Shown one piece after another: positions 1 to 8,751 of a stretch of 19,833 nucleotides of DNA. Within the stretch, counting starts at the first letter, position 1, and each line of letters starts with the position of its first letter. The DNA comes from CAYMUN01 sp964640775 (GTDB taxonomy: Bacteria; Patescibacteriota; Saccharimonadia; Saccharimonadales; UBA4665). Position numbers and translations under genes: made by a program. Below the pieces are notes generated by a model, which saw nothing but the letters and a program-made list of their open reading frames with translations, was not told the DNA's origin and searched no databases. The stretch is from positions 1-19,833 of the forward strand of contig CAZXIT010000013.1 of the NCBI GenBank assembly GCA_964640775.1, read 5' to 3'.

Positions 1-2
1 GC

Positions 3-251
3 AAGTCAGTGCACTATACTCTCATGAGTGAAGAGCCAATTGCTGGCAATGCAGTGCTGATGATCTTTGATGGCAACAAGGACGGTATTAACTACGCGGC
101 GGTTGTCAACGCTGCCTCGTCGGCTAGCAAGTCACAACTCCTCATACAGCTCTATCCAGGAAAAGATAGTAGTAAAGCTGTCATGCTGGGCATCGTCAAT
201 TCGGTTGCTATAGACCCGGCGCTGCCGCCGCCAAAACGAGTTCTTTGGTAG
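3..251 (+). CDS. C-terminal end of an unidentified protein (5' partial)
   Basis: The reading frame is open to the left edge of the window and stops with TAG at 249-251, leaving about 82 codons. An in-frame GTG at 9 and ATG at 24 could be starts, but neither has a Shine-Dalgarno sequence. The sequence reads like the end of a folded beta-rich domain: alternating strands around AVLMIFDG, SQLLIQLYPG and a final IVNSVAID, then a short proline-rich tail. The last strand pattern resembles the closing strand of PsbP-like or similar lipoprotein folds, but that is only an impression. I do not recognise the family. It ends 85 bases before the next gene, which has its own promoter, so the two are probably separate transcription units. 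Confidence 0.55.
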   Translation, partial: KSVHYTLMSEEPIAGNAVLMIFDGNKDGINYAAVVNAASSASKSQLLIQLYPGKDSSKAVMLGIVNSVAIDPALPPPKRVLW

Positions 252-277
252 CCTGACCTGAGCGGCAGCGTAATGTC

Positions 278-304
278 TTGAAACAGCGTTATTTATGATA
301 CAAT
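278..304 (+). promoter_or_regulatory. Promoter of the Ig/PKD surface protein gene
   Basis: TTGAAA at 278-283 and TACAAT at 299-304 are separated by 15 bases, and a TG at 296-297 makes the -10 box extended. Transcription would start near 311, giving a leader of roughly 26 bases. No Shine-Dalgarno sequence precedes the ATG at 337. Confidence 0.55.
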
Positions 305-336
305 AGGCTCTAGTACGACAAAAACAAAAATCAGCC

Positions 337-1455
337 ATGAAACAGAAATCTAGGCGCGGCGCGCCGAAAAAATTACGAGCTGTGCAGACCAGCCGCCATT
401 GGCACGTCGCGCAGCATAAGCATACCGGCCACGTTACACACCGGCGGACGACGTCATATCCGGCACTCATGATGATCGTGCTGTGCGTCGGTGTTTTTTT
501 GGCTGGCTGGACCCGATTTGTCGTGGCCGACCCGTTTGTCTACCCAGGGCCGATTACTAATGACTATGTGGTGCACGCCAGCGTGCCGGGACCAGCACCG
601 ACAGTAGCGGCCACGATTGACAGCCCGCTTGACGGGGCCAAATTTACCGAGCTGCCAATTACCATTAGCGGCAGCTGTCCGCTCAATACCTATGTCACCC
701 TGTACCGCAACGGCGCTTTTAGCGGTGTGGCGCTCTGTCAGATTGACGGCACCTGGCAGCTCCAAACTGGTCTATTTCCGGGTGCCAATCAGCTCCAGGC
801 TCGAGTGTTTAGTCCAACTGACGTGCCGGGCCCGATATCGGCCATAACGACGGTTACATATGTGCCGCCATTGCCGCCACCCGCCACTGGCGGCTCGACT
901 GGCGGCAGCAGCTCCGGAAGTTCCCAGACGAATCCCCGAAAAGTGTCCGGAGCTTCACCCGCAGCAGTTGCAGCCGGCGAGCCGCTGATCTTTAAAACAA
1001 ACTTTACTTACGAAGGCCATTACACCGGCCAGCCAAGCACCTGGCAGCTGGCCATCGAAGGCGGCACGCCCCCTTATGCTATCGCTGTCGACTGGGGTGA
1101 TGGCACGACTGGACTTATCAGCCGTCCACGGGCCGGGAGCTTTAATTTCCAGCACACTTACAAAAAACCCGGCGGTTATAAAGGCAGCTATATCGTGCGG
1201 TTCGCAGCTACCGACAGTGATGGCTCGCAGACATTCCTCCAGCTGATGACTATTGTCAATAATCCACCCGGCGGCCCCGGTGTTGCCAGCCAGTCAGGCA
1301 ATGGCGGCGGTACTCCGGCGTACCTGGTGCAGCTGCTGAAATATATCTGGCCAAGCTACGGCATTGTGGTACTGATGCTGGCCAGCTTCTGGCTCGGCGA
1401 GCGCCGCGAATTCCACTATCTAAAACCACGGCTCAAAAAGGTCCGCCACGCCTGA
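337..1455 (+). CDS. Membrane-anchored surface protein with Ig-like and PKD-like domains
   Basis: This 372-residue protein has a basic, His/Arg-rich N-terminal segment (1-42), a hydrophobic segment (about 43-64) that ends in VVA-D and could be a signal anchor or a cleaved signal peptide, and a second hydrophobic segment at about 336-354 followed by a basic tail. Between them lies an exported part: a bacterial Ig-like domain (about 92-165) with two cysteines, C114 and C134, that could form a disulfide; a Pro then Gly/Ser-rich linker (about 176-205); and a PKD-like domain with the DWGDGT signature at 252-257. Such domains usually mediate binding or act as spacers at the cell surface. It lies 32 bases upstream of the FtsA-like gene, suggesting a shared envelope role (inference). 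It stops with TGA. I do not recognise a named family. Confidence 0.85.
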   Translation: MKQKSRRGAPKKLRAVQTSRHWHVAQHKHTGHVTHRRTTSYPALMMIVLCVGVFLAGWTRFVVADPFVYPGPITNDYVVHASVPGPAPTVAATIDSPLDGAKFTELPITISGSCPLNTYVTLYRNGAFSGVALCQIDGTWQLQTGLFPGANQLQARVFSPTDVPGPISAITTVTYVPPLPPPATGGSTGGSSSGSSQTNPRKVSGASPAAVAAGEPLIFKTNFTYEGHYTGQPSTWQLAIEGGTPPYAIAVDWGDGTTGLISRPRAGSFNFQHTYKKPGGYKGSYIVRFAATDSDGSQTFLQLMTIVNNPPGGPGVASQSGNGGGTPAYLVQLLKYIWPSYGIVVLMLASFWLGERREFHYLKPRLKKVRHA

Positions 1456-1471
1456 TTATCAGGTGTTAGTG

Positions 1472-1480
1472 TGCTAAAAT
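1472..1480 (+). promoter_or_regulatory. Extended -10 box for a leaderless FtsA-like mRNA
   Basis: TGCTAAAAT at 1472-1480 matches an extended -10 box. The ATG at 1488 begins only seven bases after it, where transcription itself would start. No convincing -35 box or Shine-Dalgarno sequence is present. Confidence 0.5.
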
Positions 1481-1487
1481 AGTGCAT

Positions 1488-2831
1488 ATGCTTCAGAAAT
1501 TTAAAAACGTTAGCAGCGGCGTAGCCCAGCGCGCTATACAGACAGCCGGCAAAGCCTCCTCCAGCGCTGTCTCAAAAGCCAAAGCCAAAGCCGGCAAAAA
1601 GGACGACCAGTATTTGGTAGCTCTGGATATCGGCACTGAATTTGTTAAAGCCCTGGTCGGCAAAGTCGACCTGGTCAACAGCACCGTGGAGATTATCGGT
1701 GTCGGCCGGGCGCATCAGGGGTTGAGCGACATGCAGGCCGGCGCGATTGCCGACATTGCCGGTGTCGTCGAGAATTGCGACAAGGCCCTCAATATGGCTG
1801 AAGCCCAATCCGGCGTCAGTGTCCGAACAGCTATTCTTGGTATTGCCGGCGAGCTGGTCAAAGGCACGACTACTACGGTAAGAGTTGCCCGCAAGCAAGT
1901 TACCAAGCCGCTGGATATCGCTGAAATGGAAAAGATTATCAATTTGGTGCAGGAGCGTGCCCAAGTAAAGGCCAAGCAGCAACTGGCCTGGGAGCTTGGC
2001 GGCAAGGAAGTCGAAGTTCGGCTGGTCAACAGCGCGCTGGTCAGTATCGAGATTGATGGCTATCCGGTGACCAACCCGATCGGCTTTCAAGGCAAAGACG
2101 TTGTCGTGCAGCTGTATACCGCCTTTGCGCCGCTAATCCATATCGGTGCGCTGGAGAAGACTGCCCAGGAGCTAGACCTCGATCTGCTAGCTGTGGCTGC
2201 CGAGCCTTTTGCGGTCTCGCGCGCTGTCATCGGCAACACACCGAACCAGTCTTTAAGCGCTATTTTGATGGATGTCGGCGGCGGCACCACCGACATCGCT
2301 GTGGTCAATGACGGCGGCGTGCAGGGGACTAAGATGTTTGGTATTGGCGGCCGGGCGTATACTCACGCTGTGGAGCGTGATCTGAGCGTTGATTTCGAGC
2401 AGGCCGAAGAACTCAAAATCGGCCTCAGCAGCAATAAAGCGCCGGTGTCGCAGCGCCCGGCGATCGAAGCAGCTCTCGGCAAGACAGCTGATGTCTGGAT
2501 CGGCGGTATCGAACTGGCTCTCAGTGAATTTACCAAGCTTGACCATTTGCCGCACCGGATGTTTCTCTGCGGCGGCGGCGCGTCGCTGGATTTGCTGATG
2601 CACCGTCTCGAGGACACCGACTGGTACAAAACCCTGCCCTTTACCCGCAAACCGAGTGTCCATCATATCCGTCCCGAGCAAGTCTCCGGTATCACTGACA
2701 CCACCGGTGATGTCAATGACCATACCTTTATTACTGCTATGGGTCTGCTCAGGGTTGGTATGGATACTATGCAGTTTACGAGCAGCAATGGCTCAATCCG
2801 CGATAAAATTGATAAAATGTTAAGCGTATAA
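1488..2831 (+). CDS. FtsA-like actin-fold ATPase (cell division / envelope assembly)
   Basis: The protein (447 residues) has the actin/Hsp70 ATPase motifs: phosphate-1 around D47-G49 (LDIGT), phosphate-2 at 262-269 (DVGGGTTD) and an adenosine motif at 362-366 (GGGAS). The region after phosphate-1 (IIGVG, AIADIAGVVEN, LGIAGE) resembles FtsA's SHS2/1C domain; PilM is the other related family. FtsA tethers FtsZ to the membrane; PilM belongs to the type IV pilus inner-membrane platform. A basic, Ala/Ser/Lys-rich extension of about 40 residues precedes the fold. The last residues (about SIRDKIDKMLSV) could form an amphipathic helix like FtsA's membrane-targeting tail. I chose ATG 1488 over an in-frame GTG at 1482 because of the -10 box position. 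It sits 12 bases before the baseplate-J-like gene. The fold is secure; FtsA versus PilM is not. Confidence 0.85.
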   Translation: MLQKFKNVSSGVAQRAIQTAGKASSSAVSKAKAKAGKKDDQYLVALDIGTEFVKALVGKVDLVNSTVEIIGVGRAHQGLSDMQAGAIADIAGVVENCDKALNMAEAQSGVSVRTAILGIAGELVKGTTTTVRVARKQVTKPLDIAEMEKIINLVQERAQVKAKQQLAWELGGKEVEVRLVNSALVSIEIDGYPVTNPIGFQGKDVVVQLYTAFAPLIHIGALEKTAQELDLDLLAVAAEPFAVSRAVIGNTPNQSLSAILMDVGGGTTDIAVVNDGGVQGTKMFGIGGRAYTHAVERDLSVDFEQAEELKIGLSSNKAPVSQRPAIEAALGKTADVWIGGIELALSEFTKLDHLPHRMFLCGGGASLDLLMHRLEDTDWYKTLPFTRKPSVHHIRPEQVSGITDTTGDVNDHTFITAMGLLRVGMDTMQFTSSNGSIRDKIDKMLSV

Positions 2832-2843
2832 CCTAGGAATAAT

Positions 2844-4601
2844 ATGCCAGCATCCGACAAAGACACAATTTACATAGACGTCGATGACGAAATCACCGGC
2901 ATTATTGATAAAGTCCATAGCAGCGATGGCAAAGTAGTCGCCTTGGTGCTCCCTAAGCGGGCCAGCGTTTTTCAGAGCATCGTCAATATGAAATTAATGA
3001 AGCGGGCAGCTGATTCCAGTAAAAAACACCTGGTACTAATTACTTCTGAAGCCGGCCTGCTGCCGCTGGCCGGTGCCGCTGGTGTCCACGTCGCTAAAAC
3101 CCTGACTAGCAAGCCCGAAATCCCATCGGCACCGCTTGGCATGGACGACCACGAAGAAACCGTTGACGAAGACGAGCCTCTTACCGGCAGCGAGCCTGAA
3201 ATCACTAATGAAACCGACGGCGATCAGCCTGTAGGCGCCTTGGCCGCAGCAGCCGGCAAGCCGATTCCCGCCAGCAAGGACGATGTCGAGACCCTGATGC
3301 TTGACGATGAAGACTTGCCGCCGGAGAACGATCTGCCCAACCCCAAGAACTTTGATGTGCCCGACAAGGTTAAAAAGGGCAAAAACAAAGGTCTCAAAAT
3401 TCCTAATTTCGAGCGCTTCCGCCTGCTGCTTGTACTGGGCGGTCTGCTGCTGATTTTACTTATCGGCGGTGCAGTCTTTGCTGCCACTGCCTTGCCGAAA
3501 GCTACCATTAGTATCGACACCAATGCCGTCAACGTTAACAGCAATCTCAACCTCAACCTGTCAACCGCCGCTAAAACCGTCAGCCTGGAAGACAACTCGC
3601 TGCCAGCCAAATTCCAGCAGCAGCAAAAAACCTCCACCCAAACCGCTGCCACCACCGGCCAAAAAAACAACGGCACCAAATCACAGGGTACAGTTACGCT
3701 CACAAACTGCTCCAAAGATGGATCAGAAGTAATTGTGCCGGCAGGTACCGGGGTGAGTGCTAATGGCCAGACGTATATTACGCAAACAGCCGCCGATCTT
3801 TCCGAAAGCCTATTCCAAGGTCAAAATGGGCCGTGCAAGACGACATCCACCACATCGCAATCTGTGACTGTTGTTGCCCAAAGTCCCGGAAGCAGCTTTG
3901 AAGTTACGGCCGGTTCTACGATGCAAGTCGCGGGCTTTGCAAACGTCAACGGCAAAGCCACGTCACAAATCACCGGCGGGACTGACAACATCGTCAAAAC
4001 GGTTAACCAGAACGACATTACCAATGCCAAAGCTAAAATTAATGTTGAGGACCCGTCTATTAAGCAGGATTTGCAGGATCAGTTGAAACAGGCCGGCTAC
4101 TTCGCGATTGTCGCAACCTACAGTGCTGGGACACCGGCGGTCACAACCAGCGCGGCGGTCGGGCAAGTGGCAGATAACGTGACGGTGACGGAAATTGTGA
4201 CCTATACGATGTTTGGGGTGCATGAGAGTGATCTGAATGCTTTGATCGACAACAGCGTTAAGTCCCAGATTGATACTGAGAAGCAGACCATCCTGACGCG
4301 CGGATTGGACAAGGCTAAGTTTAACGTGACAAATGCCTCGACGACAGCGGCTCAGATTGCCATGAATACTGTTGCCACTGCCGGGCCTGACCTTGATAAG
4401 AATGCTATTACCGCAGCTGCGGCTGGGCAGCACCCTGGTAAAATTAGCGATGATCTCAAAAACCGGCCGGGAGTCAAAAACGTTACCGTCAAACTCAGTC
4501 CGTTTTGGGTGTCCACGGTGCCTAAGAAAACTGATCGCATCACCGTGCATATTACTGAGCCCACGGCCACTGCAAGCAAGAGCAATGCCAGCAACCCGTA
4601 G
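2844..4601 (+). CDS. Large single-pass membrane protein, baseplate J/gp47-like (CPR-type)
   Basis: This 585-residue protein has three parts. Residues 1-about 95 form a compact cytoplasmic domain (TIYIDVDDEITGII, VVALVLPKRA, HLVLITSEAGLLPLAGAAGV). Residues about 96-188 are acidic and Pro-rich, then Lys-rich and probably disordered. A strong membrane segment follows at about 194-214, then an exported Thr/Ser/Asn-rich ectodomain of about 370 residues with only two cysteines (C289, C331). Proteins of this layout in CPR genomes are often annotated baseplate J/gp47-like; I recognise that style but cannot assign a function, and there is no phage context. An AGGA at 2835-2838 sits five bases before the ATG. 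It follows the FtsA-like gene by 12 bases and its last 17 bases overlap ruvX, so these are almost certainly co-transcribed. The ectodomain could be a surface or pilus-like assembly element anchored by the ATPase (inference). Confidence 0.75.
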   Translation: MPASDKDTIYIDVDDEITGIIDKVHSSDGKVVALVLPKRASVFQSIVNMKLMKRAADSSKKHLVLITSEAGLLPLAGAAGVHVAKTLTSKPEIPSAPLGMDDHEETVDEDEPLTGSEPEITNETDGDQPVGALAAAAGKPIPASKDDVETLMLDDEDLPPENDLPNPKNFDVPDKVKKGKNKGLKIPNFERFRLLLVLGGLLLILLIGGAVFAATALPKATISIDTNAVNVNSNLNLNLSTAAKTVSLEDNSLPAKFQQQQKTSTQTAATTGQKNNGTKSQGTVTLTNCSKDGSEVIVPAGTGVSANGQTYITQTAADLSESLFQGQNGPCKTTSTTSQSVTVVAQSPGSSFEVTAGSTMQVAGFANVNGKATSQITGGTDNIVKTVNQNDITNAKAKINVEDPSIKQDLQDQLKQAGYFAIVATYSAGTPAVTTSAAVGQVADNVTVTEIVTYTMFGVHESDLNALIDNSVKSQIDTEKQTILTRGLDKAKFNVTNASTTAAQIAMNTVATAGPDLDKNAITAAAAGQHPGKISDDLKNRPGVKNVTVKLSPFWVSTVPKKTDRITVHITEPTATASKSNASNP

Positions 4602-5010
4602 ATCTGTACTGGCGCTGGACGTGGGAGCGAAGCGCATCGGCATCGCCGCCGCCTCACTCGAGGCGCGGCTGCCACATCCGCTCATTACCTTGGAATGGGA
4701 CGATACCTTTTTTACTGCTCTTAGGAATATTATCGAAGTTGAAGGCGTGGTGAGGGTGGTCGTTGGCTTTCCGCGGGGCATGCAGGGCCAGCACACTGAC
4801 CAGACCCGGGCGATCGAAGCCTTTACGGCTGAGTTGCGCCAGCATGTGCCGCTGCCGATCCATATGCAGGACGAGGCGCTCACCTCCAAGCACGCTAGAG
4901 CAGAGCTTGAAGCTCGCGGCAAGCCCTATGATCGAGGGGCGGTTGACGCCCTGGCGGCGACCTATATACTGGAAGACTTCATGCACGAACACAAGGAGCT
5001 TGACTCGTAA
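4585..5010 (+). CDS. ruvX: RuvX/YqgF family nuclease (pre-16S rRNA nuclease / Holliday junction resolvase-like)
   Basis: This 141-residue protein matches the YqgF/RuvX family in length and motifs: the N-terminal LALDVGAKRIGIA with the first catalytic Asp, the central VVGFPRGMQG loop, the DEALTSKHA motif with the second acidic position, and the C-terminal DRGAVDALAATYIL with the last Asp. The family has an RNase H-like fold; E. coli YqgF helps process the 16S rRNA 5' end, and a resolvase role has been proposed. The frame continues upstream inside the previous gene, but homology starts at ATG 4585, so the true gene overlaps the preceding one by 17 bases. It overlaps mltG by one base (TAATG), which points to translational coupling. 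The yqgF-mltG neighbourhood is common in bacteria. Confidence 0.93.
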   Translation: MPATRRSVLALDVGAKRIGIAAASLEARLPHPLITLEWDDTFFTALRNIIEVEGVVRVVVGFPRGMQGQHTDQTRAIEAFTAELRQHVPLPIHMQDEALTSKHARAELEARGKPYDRGAVDALAATYILEDFMHEHKELDS

Positions 5011-6065
5011 TGCACCACTATCGATCCGGCAAAAAACACCGCAGCGGCGTCCCGAAGCGTATCTGGCTGCTGCTGGTCGTCTTAGGGGCGCTGAGTTTTG
5101 GCGGCATGGTAGCCGCTCGTCACATCTACAACGCCGACTTGCTGCCAGTGAGCAGCAGCCAGCAAACACAGATCTTCACGGTGCCAAAGGGCAGCTCCGT
5201 CAAGCATATTGCTGATGAACTGCAGAATCTCCATTTGATACGCAGTTCCTGGGCGTTTCAGCTGTACGTCCAGCGCCAAGACCTAAGTGATCGGCTGCAA
5301 GCTGGCACCTACGCCCTGTCGCCCAGCCTGAGTACTCCGGATATCGTTACTACGATGACCAAGGGCAAAGTGGCCACTAGATTGGTTACTATCTACCCCG
5401 GTCATCGTATCGACCAGGTGCGGGCAGATTTGATCAACGATGGTTTTTCACCGGACAGTGTGGACAGTGCTCTTGATCCGACGCATTACACTGACCTGCC
5501 AGCCCTGAGCTACAAGCCAGACGGAATTAACAATCTTGAGGGCCTGCTATGGCCCGATTCCTATCAGCGGCAGCCGGATACTGACCCCGCGGTCATCATC
5601 CGAGAGTCTTTAGTAGCCATGGGCGAACATTTAACACCGGAGGTGCAGGCAGCTTTTACAGCTGAGGGGCTGACGATATACCAGGGTTTGATTCTGACCT
5701 CAATTATTGACCAGGAAGTGAGCAAGCCGGCAGACCAAGCCCAGGCTGCCCAGGTATTTCTCTCGAGACTCAAGGCTGGGACGATGCTAGGCTCGGACTC
5801 GACCACTAAATATGGAGCGATTGCTGACGGCAAAGCTCCGGATCTCACCTACGATTCACCCTACAACACACTAGTCCATACCGGTCTGCCGCCGACACCG
5901 ATCAGCACGATTAGCGAGAGCTCTCTGATTGCTGCGACCAAGCCTGCGCCGACCAGCTGGCTATTTTTTGTCAGCGGAGATGACGGAACCACCTATTTTT
6001 CCAGCACTCTCGAGGACCATCAGGCCTTGACTGAGAAATACTGTCATAAATTATGCGGAAACTAA
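5010..6065 (+). CDS. mltG: Endolytic murein transglycosylase MltG (YceG-like)
   Basis: MltG cuts nascent peptidoglycan glycan strands at the outer face of the cytoplasmic membrane and sets their length. The 351-residue protein has a basic cytoplasmic start (1-16), one membrane segment at about 17-38, a LysM-like region (about 50-115; FTVPKGSSVKHIADEL), and the YceG catalytic domain. Recognisable motifs are LEGLLWPDSY, the catalytic glutamate E236 in SIIDQE, GLPPTPIS, and the closing SLIAATKPAP/FVSGDDGTTYFSSTLEDH. All key positions are intact and the length is normal. The start codon overlaps the ruvX stop by one base. The gene is probably the last of the operon: a new promoter begins 25 bases after its stop. 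Confidence 0.95.
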   Translation: MHHYRSGKKHRSGVPKRIWLLLVVLGALSFGGMVAARHIYNADLLPVSSSQQTQIFTVPKGSSVKHIADELQNLHLIRSSWAFQLYVQRQDLSDRLQAGTYALSPSLSTPDIVTTMTKGKVATRLVTIYPGHRIDQVRADLINDGFSPDSVDSALDPTHYTDLPALSYKPDGINNLEGLLWPDSYQRQPDTDPAVIIRESLVAMGEHLTPEVQAAFTAEGLTIYQGLILTSIIDQEVSKPADQAQAAQVFLSRLKAGTMLGSDSTTKYGAIADGKAPDLTYDSPYNTLVHTGLPPTPISTISESSLIAATKPAPTSWLFFVSGDDGTTYFSSTLEDHQALTEKYCHKLCGN

Positions 6066-6074
6066 CAGGGGTCG
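6065..6074 (+). repeat. Intergenic ACAGGGGTCG motif, copy 1
   Basis: This 10-base sequence recurs exactly at 6133-6142; its 8-base core AGGGGTCG (6067-6074) also occurs inverted at 7415-7422 and 10391-10398. All four copies lie outside genes. This copy starts at the mltG stop codon, 15 bases upstream of the -35 box of the LysM/CHAP promoter. Confidence 0.5.
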
Positions 6075-6089
6075 TCAATCATAAAAGCC

Positions 6090-6117
6090 TTGTGTTTAGC
6101 CGGTATTTTGCTACAAT
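6090..6117 (+). promoter_or_regulatory. Promoter of the LysM/CHAP gene leader
   Basis: TTGTGT at 6090-6095 and TACAAT at 6112-6117 are spaced by 16 bases, with TG at 6109-6110 giving an extended -10 box. Transcription from it would make a leader of roughly 135 bases ahead of the ATG at 6259. The two direct repeats of ACAGGGGTCG lie on either side of this promoter. Confidence 0.6.
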
Positions 6118-6132
6118 GGATTGGTAATCTTT

Positions 6133-6142
6133 ACAGGGGTCG
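6133..6142 (+). repeat. Intergenic ACAGGGGTCG motif, copy 2
   Basis: This is an exact direct repeat of 6065-6074, offset by 68 bases. It lies 15 bases downstream of the -10 box and forms part of the 5' arm of the first leader hairpin (6134-6138 with 6156-6160). Confidence 0.5.
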
Positions 6143-6215
6143 GCATCTGTTACGTCCCTGAACTGATTGCCTCTGAAGCCGGACACTTCAACACCCGCGT
6201 ACCTCGTCGTACGTG
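6134..6215 (+). promoter_or_regulatory. Potentially structured 5' leader (three hairpins) before the LysM/CHAP gene
   Basis: Three consecutive stems can be drawn: 6134-6138 with 6156-6160 (CAGGG/CCCTG), 6174-6178 with 6186-6190 (TGAAG/CTTCA), and the strongest, 6196-6202 with 6209-6215 (seven pairs including one G-U, six-base loop). A second extended -10-like box, TGATAAGAT, follows at 6219-6227. There is no U-run after the last hairpin, so it is not a classical terminator. The leader might be a riboswitch, a protein-binding leader or an mRNA stability element. I could not match it to a known riboswitch consensus. Confidence 0.35.
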
Positions 6216-6258
6216 ATTTGATAAGATAAACGTCCGCTTGATAGAGTATCGACAGGCT

Positions 6259-7410
6259 ATGGCCCGTCAAGGAGCTTGTATTACTACAACCCCTTCGTCT
6301 CTCGCAGCTCGCTTAGCCGTACCCGCAACTTTCCGGTCGACTAAGTTGTATCGTCACCTCCAACTGAAACTTCGCCGCAAGACGGTTCGCCGCCGAGCTG
6401 TTCGCTTTGCTCTGCTGGCCTCCAATCTCATTGCTTTAGCGATTATCATGGTTTTTGTACTGCAAAGCCCTAGGGCCAGCAATCTCAGTACTCCGGCGGC
6501 TCTCAGTGGCTCCGGCAGCCAGGCTGCCGCCGCCAATCCCCTCGATCAGGTCTCTTCAGCCGACATTGCCTTGACCGTCGCCCGCGTCAACAGTCTCCCG
6601 GAAACAACAGCTATCACCAATCAAGCTCAATCCCAAGAAGCTGAGGTGGCCATCGCTGCTTCCAACAACAACGTTATCAACAAACCGCAAGTTGTCGCCA
6701 CCGCCCTTAAATCCAGCGCTGATATCCAAGCTTATACGACGGTAGCCGGTGACACGGTCTCCAGCCTAGCTGCTAAATTTGGAGTCACGTCGGATAGTAT
6801 TCGCTGGTCAAACGGCCTAAACAGCGACGTTATCGGAGTCGGTACCAAGCTTAGCATTCCCCCAGTCAACGGTATCGTCTACACCGTCAAAGCTGGCGAT
6901 ACGCCAGACAGTCTAGCGGCCAAATTCCGGGCCAATAAAGATAAAATCATTGCCTACAACGATGCTGAGATCAAAGGCCTGGTTGTCGGCCAGCAAATTA
7001 TCATTCCTGAGGCTACTGAAGTCGCACCGGTCAGCGCCGCTGTCGTTGCTTCCGGTCTCAGCGGCGGCTTCCCCTGGGGCAGCGGACCAATGTACGGTTT
7101 TAATGGCTACGATTACGGCTATTGTACCTGGTACGTGGCGACCCAAATTGCCGTGCCTGGCAACTGGGGCAATGCCGCGACTTGGGCCTACTACGCCGGT
7201 CTCAGCGGCTGGAATCCAAATTCGCCGCCGGTAGTCGGTGCTATTGCCCAAAAAGGCGGCGGCCTGGGCCATGTGGCTATTGTTACCGCCGTATCAGATG
7301 ACGGTACTATGATCCAGATCCGCGACATGAATGGTGTGGCGGGCTTCGGCAGAGTGGGCTACAGCGACTGGATGCCGGCATCCAGGTACCAGCATTTCAT
7401 CGTCCACTAG
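6259..7410 (+). CDS. LysM-LysM-CHAP peptidoglycan hydrolase, membrane-anchored
   Basis: This 383-residue protein carries a very basic N-terminus, a membrane segment or uncleaved signal at about 50-70, an Ala/Ser/Asn-rich stretch, two LysM peptidoglycan-binding repeats (about 159-203, YTTVAGDTVSSLAAKF; and about 208-251, YTVKAGDTPDSLAAKF), and a C-terminal CHAP domain. The CHAP catalytic set is present: C289 in YCTWYVA, H338 in GHVAIV, and N358 or D356 in IRDMNG. CHAP enzymes are amidases or endopeptidases that cut peptidoglycan peptides. I chose ATG 6259; an in-frame TTG at 6238 would add seven residues but has no ribosome binding site. It follows mltG, so two wall-cutting activities are adjacent, but it has a separate promoter and leader. 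In an epibiotic bacterium it could remodel its own wall or act on the host wall; the sequence cannot tell. Confidence 0.9.
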   Translation: MARQGACITTTPSSLAARLAVPATFRSTKLYRHLQLKLRRKTVRRRAVRFALLASNLIALAIIMVFVLQSPRASNLSTPAALSGSGSQAAAANPLDQVSSADIALTVARVNSLPETTAITNQAQSQEAEVAIAASNNNVINKPQVVATALKSSADIQAYTTVAGDTVSSLAAKFGVTSDSIRWSNGLNSDVIGVGTKLSIPPVNGIVYTVKAGDTPDSLAAKFRANKDKIIAYNDAEIKGLVVGQQIIIPEATEVAPVSAAVVASGLSGGFPWGSGPMYGFNGYDYGYCTWYVATQIAVPGNWGNAATWAYYAGLSGWNPNSPPVVGAIAQKGGGLGHVAIVTAVSDDGTMIQIRDMNGVAGFGRVGYSDWMPASRYQHFIVH

Positions 7411-7414
7411 ACCG

Positions 7415-7422
7415 CGACCCCT
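7415..7422 (-). repeat. Intergenic AGGGGTCG motif, copy 3 (inverted)
   Basis: The core octamer lies on the minus strand between the LysM/CHAP stop (7410) and the obgE start (7445). It is six bases upstream of a weak -10-like TATACC at 7429-7434. Confidence 0.45.
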
Positions 7423-7444
7423 AAAACCTATACCCTAGTAAGAT

Positions 7445-8725
<1,281 letters not shown>

Positions 8726-8731
8726 CTGAAG

Positions 8732-8740
8732 TGCTACACT
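8732..8740 (+). promoter_or_regulatory. Extended -10 box for sbcB
   Basis: TGCTACACT at 8732-8740 is an extended -10 box; the ATG at 8752 follows 11 bases later, so the leader would be about four bases long. No Shine-Dalgarno sequence is visible. Confidence 0.45.
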
Positions 8741-8751
8741 GGTAGCTACCT

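Noticed and set aside
2844..4601. Prophage or tailocin remnant suggested by the baseplate-J-like protein
   Set aside because: No other phage gene is nearby, the protein has a central membrane helix, and its neighbours are core envelope and RNA-processing genes.
3963..4922. Long minus-strand open frame (319 codons) opposite the baseplate-like gene and ruvX
   Set aside because: It is antisense to two well-supported genes, crosses their boundary, has a low-complexity Ser/Arg-rich translation and no promoter or ribosome binding site.
6061..6215. c-di-AMP (ydaO-type) riboswitch before the LysM/CHAP gene
   Set aside because: The gene type fits and a short ACCTCGT match exists near 6201, but the paired GGGG motifs and outer stem of the known consensus are not in the right places; one GGGG lies upstream of the promoter.
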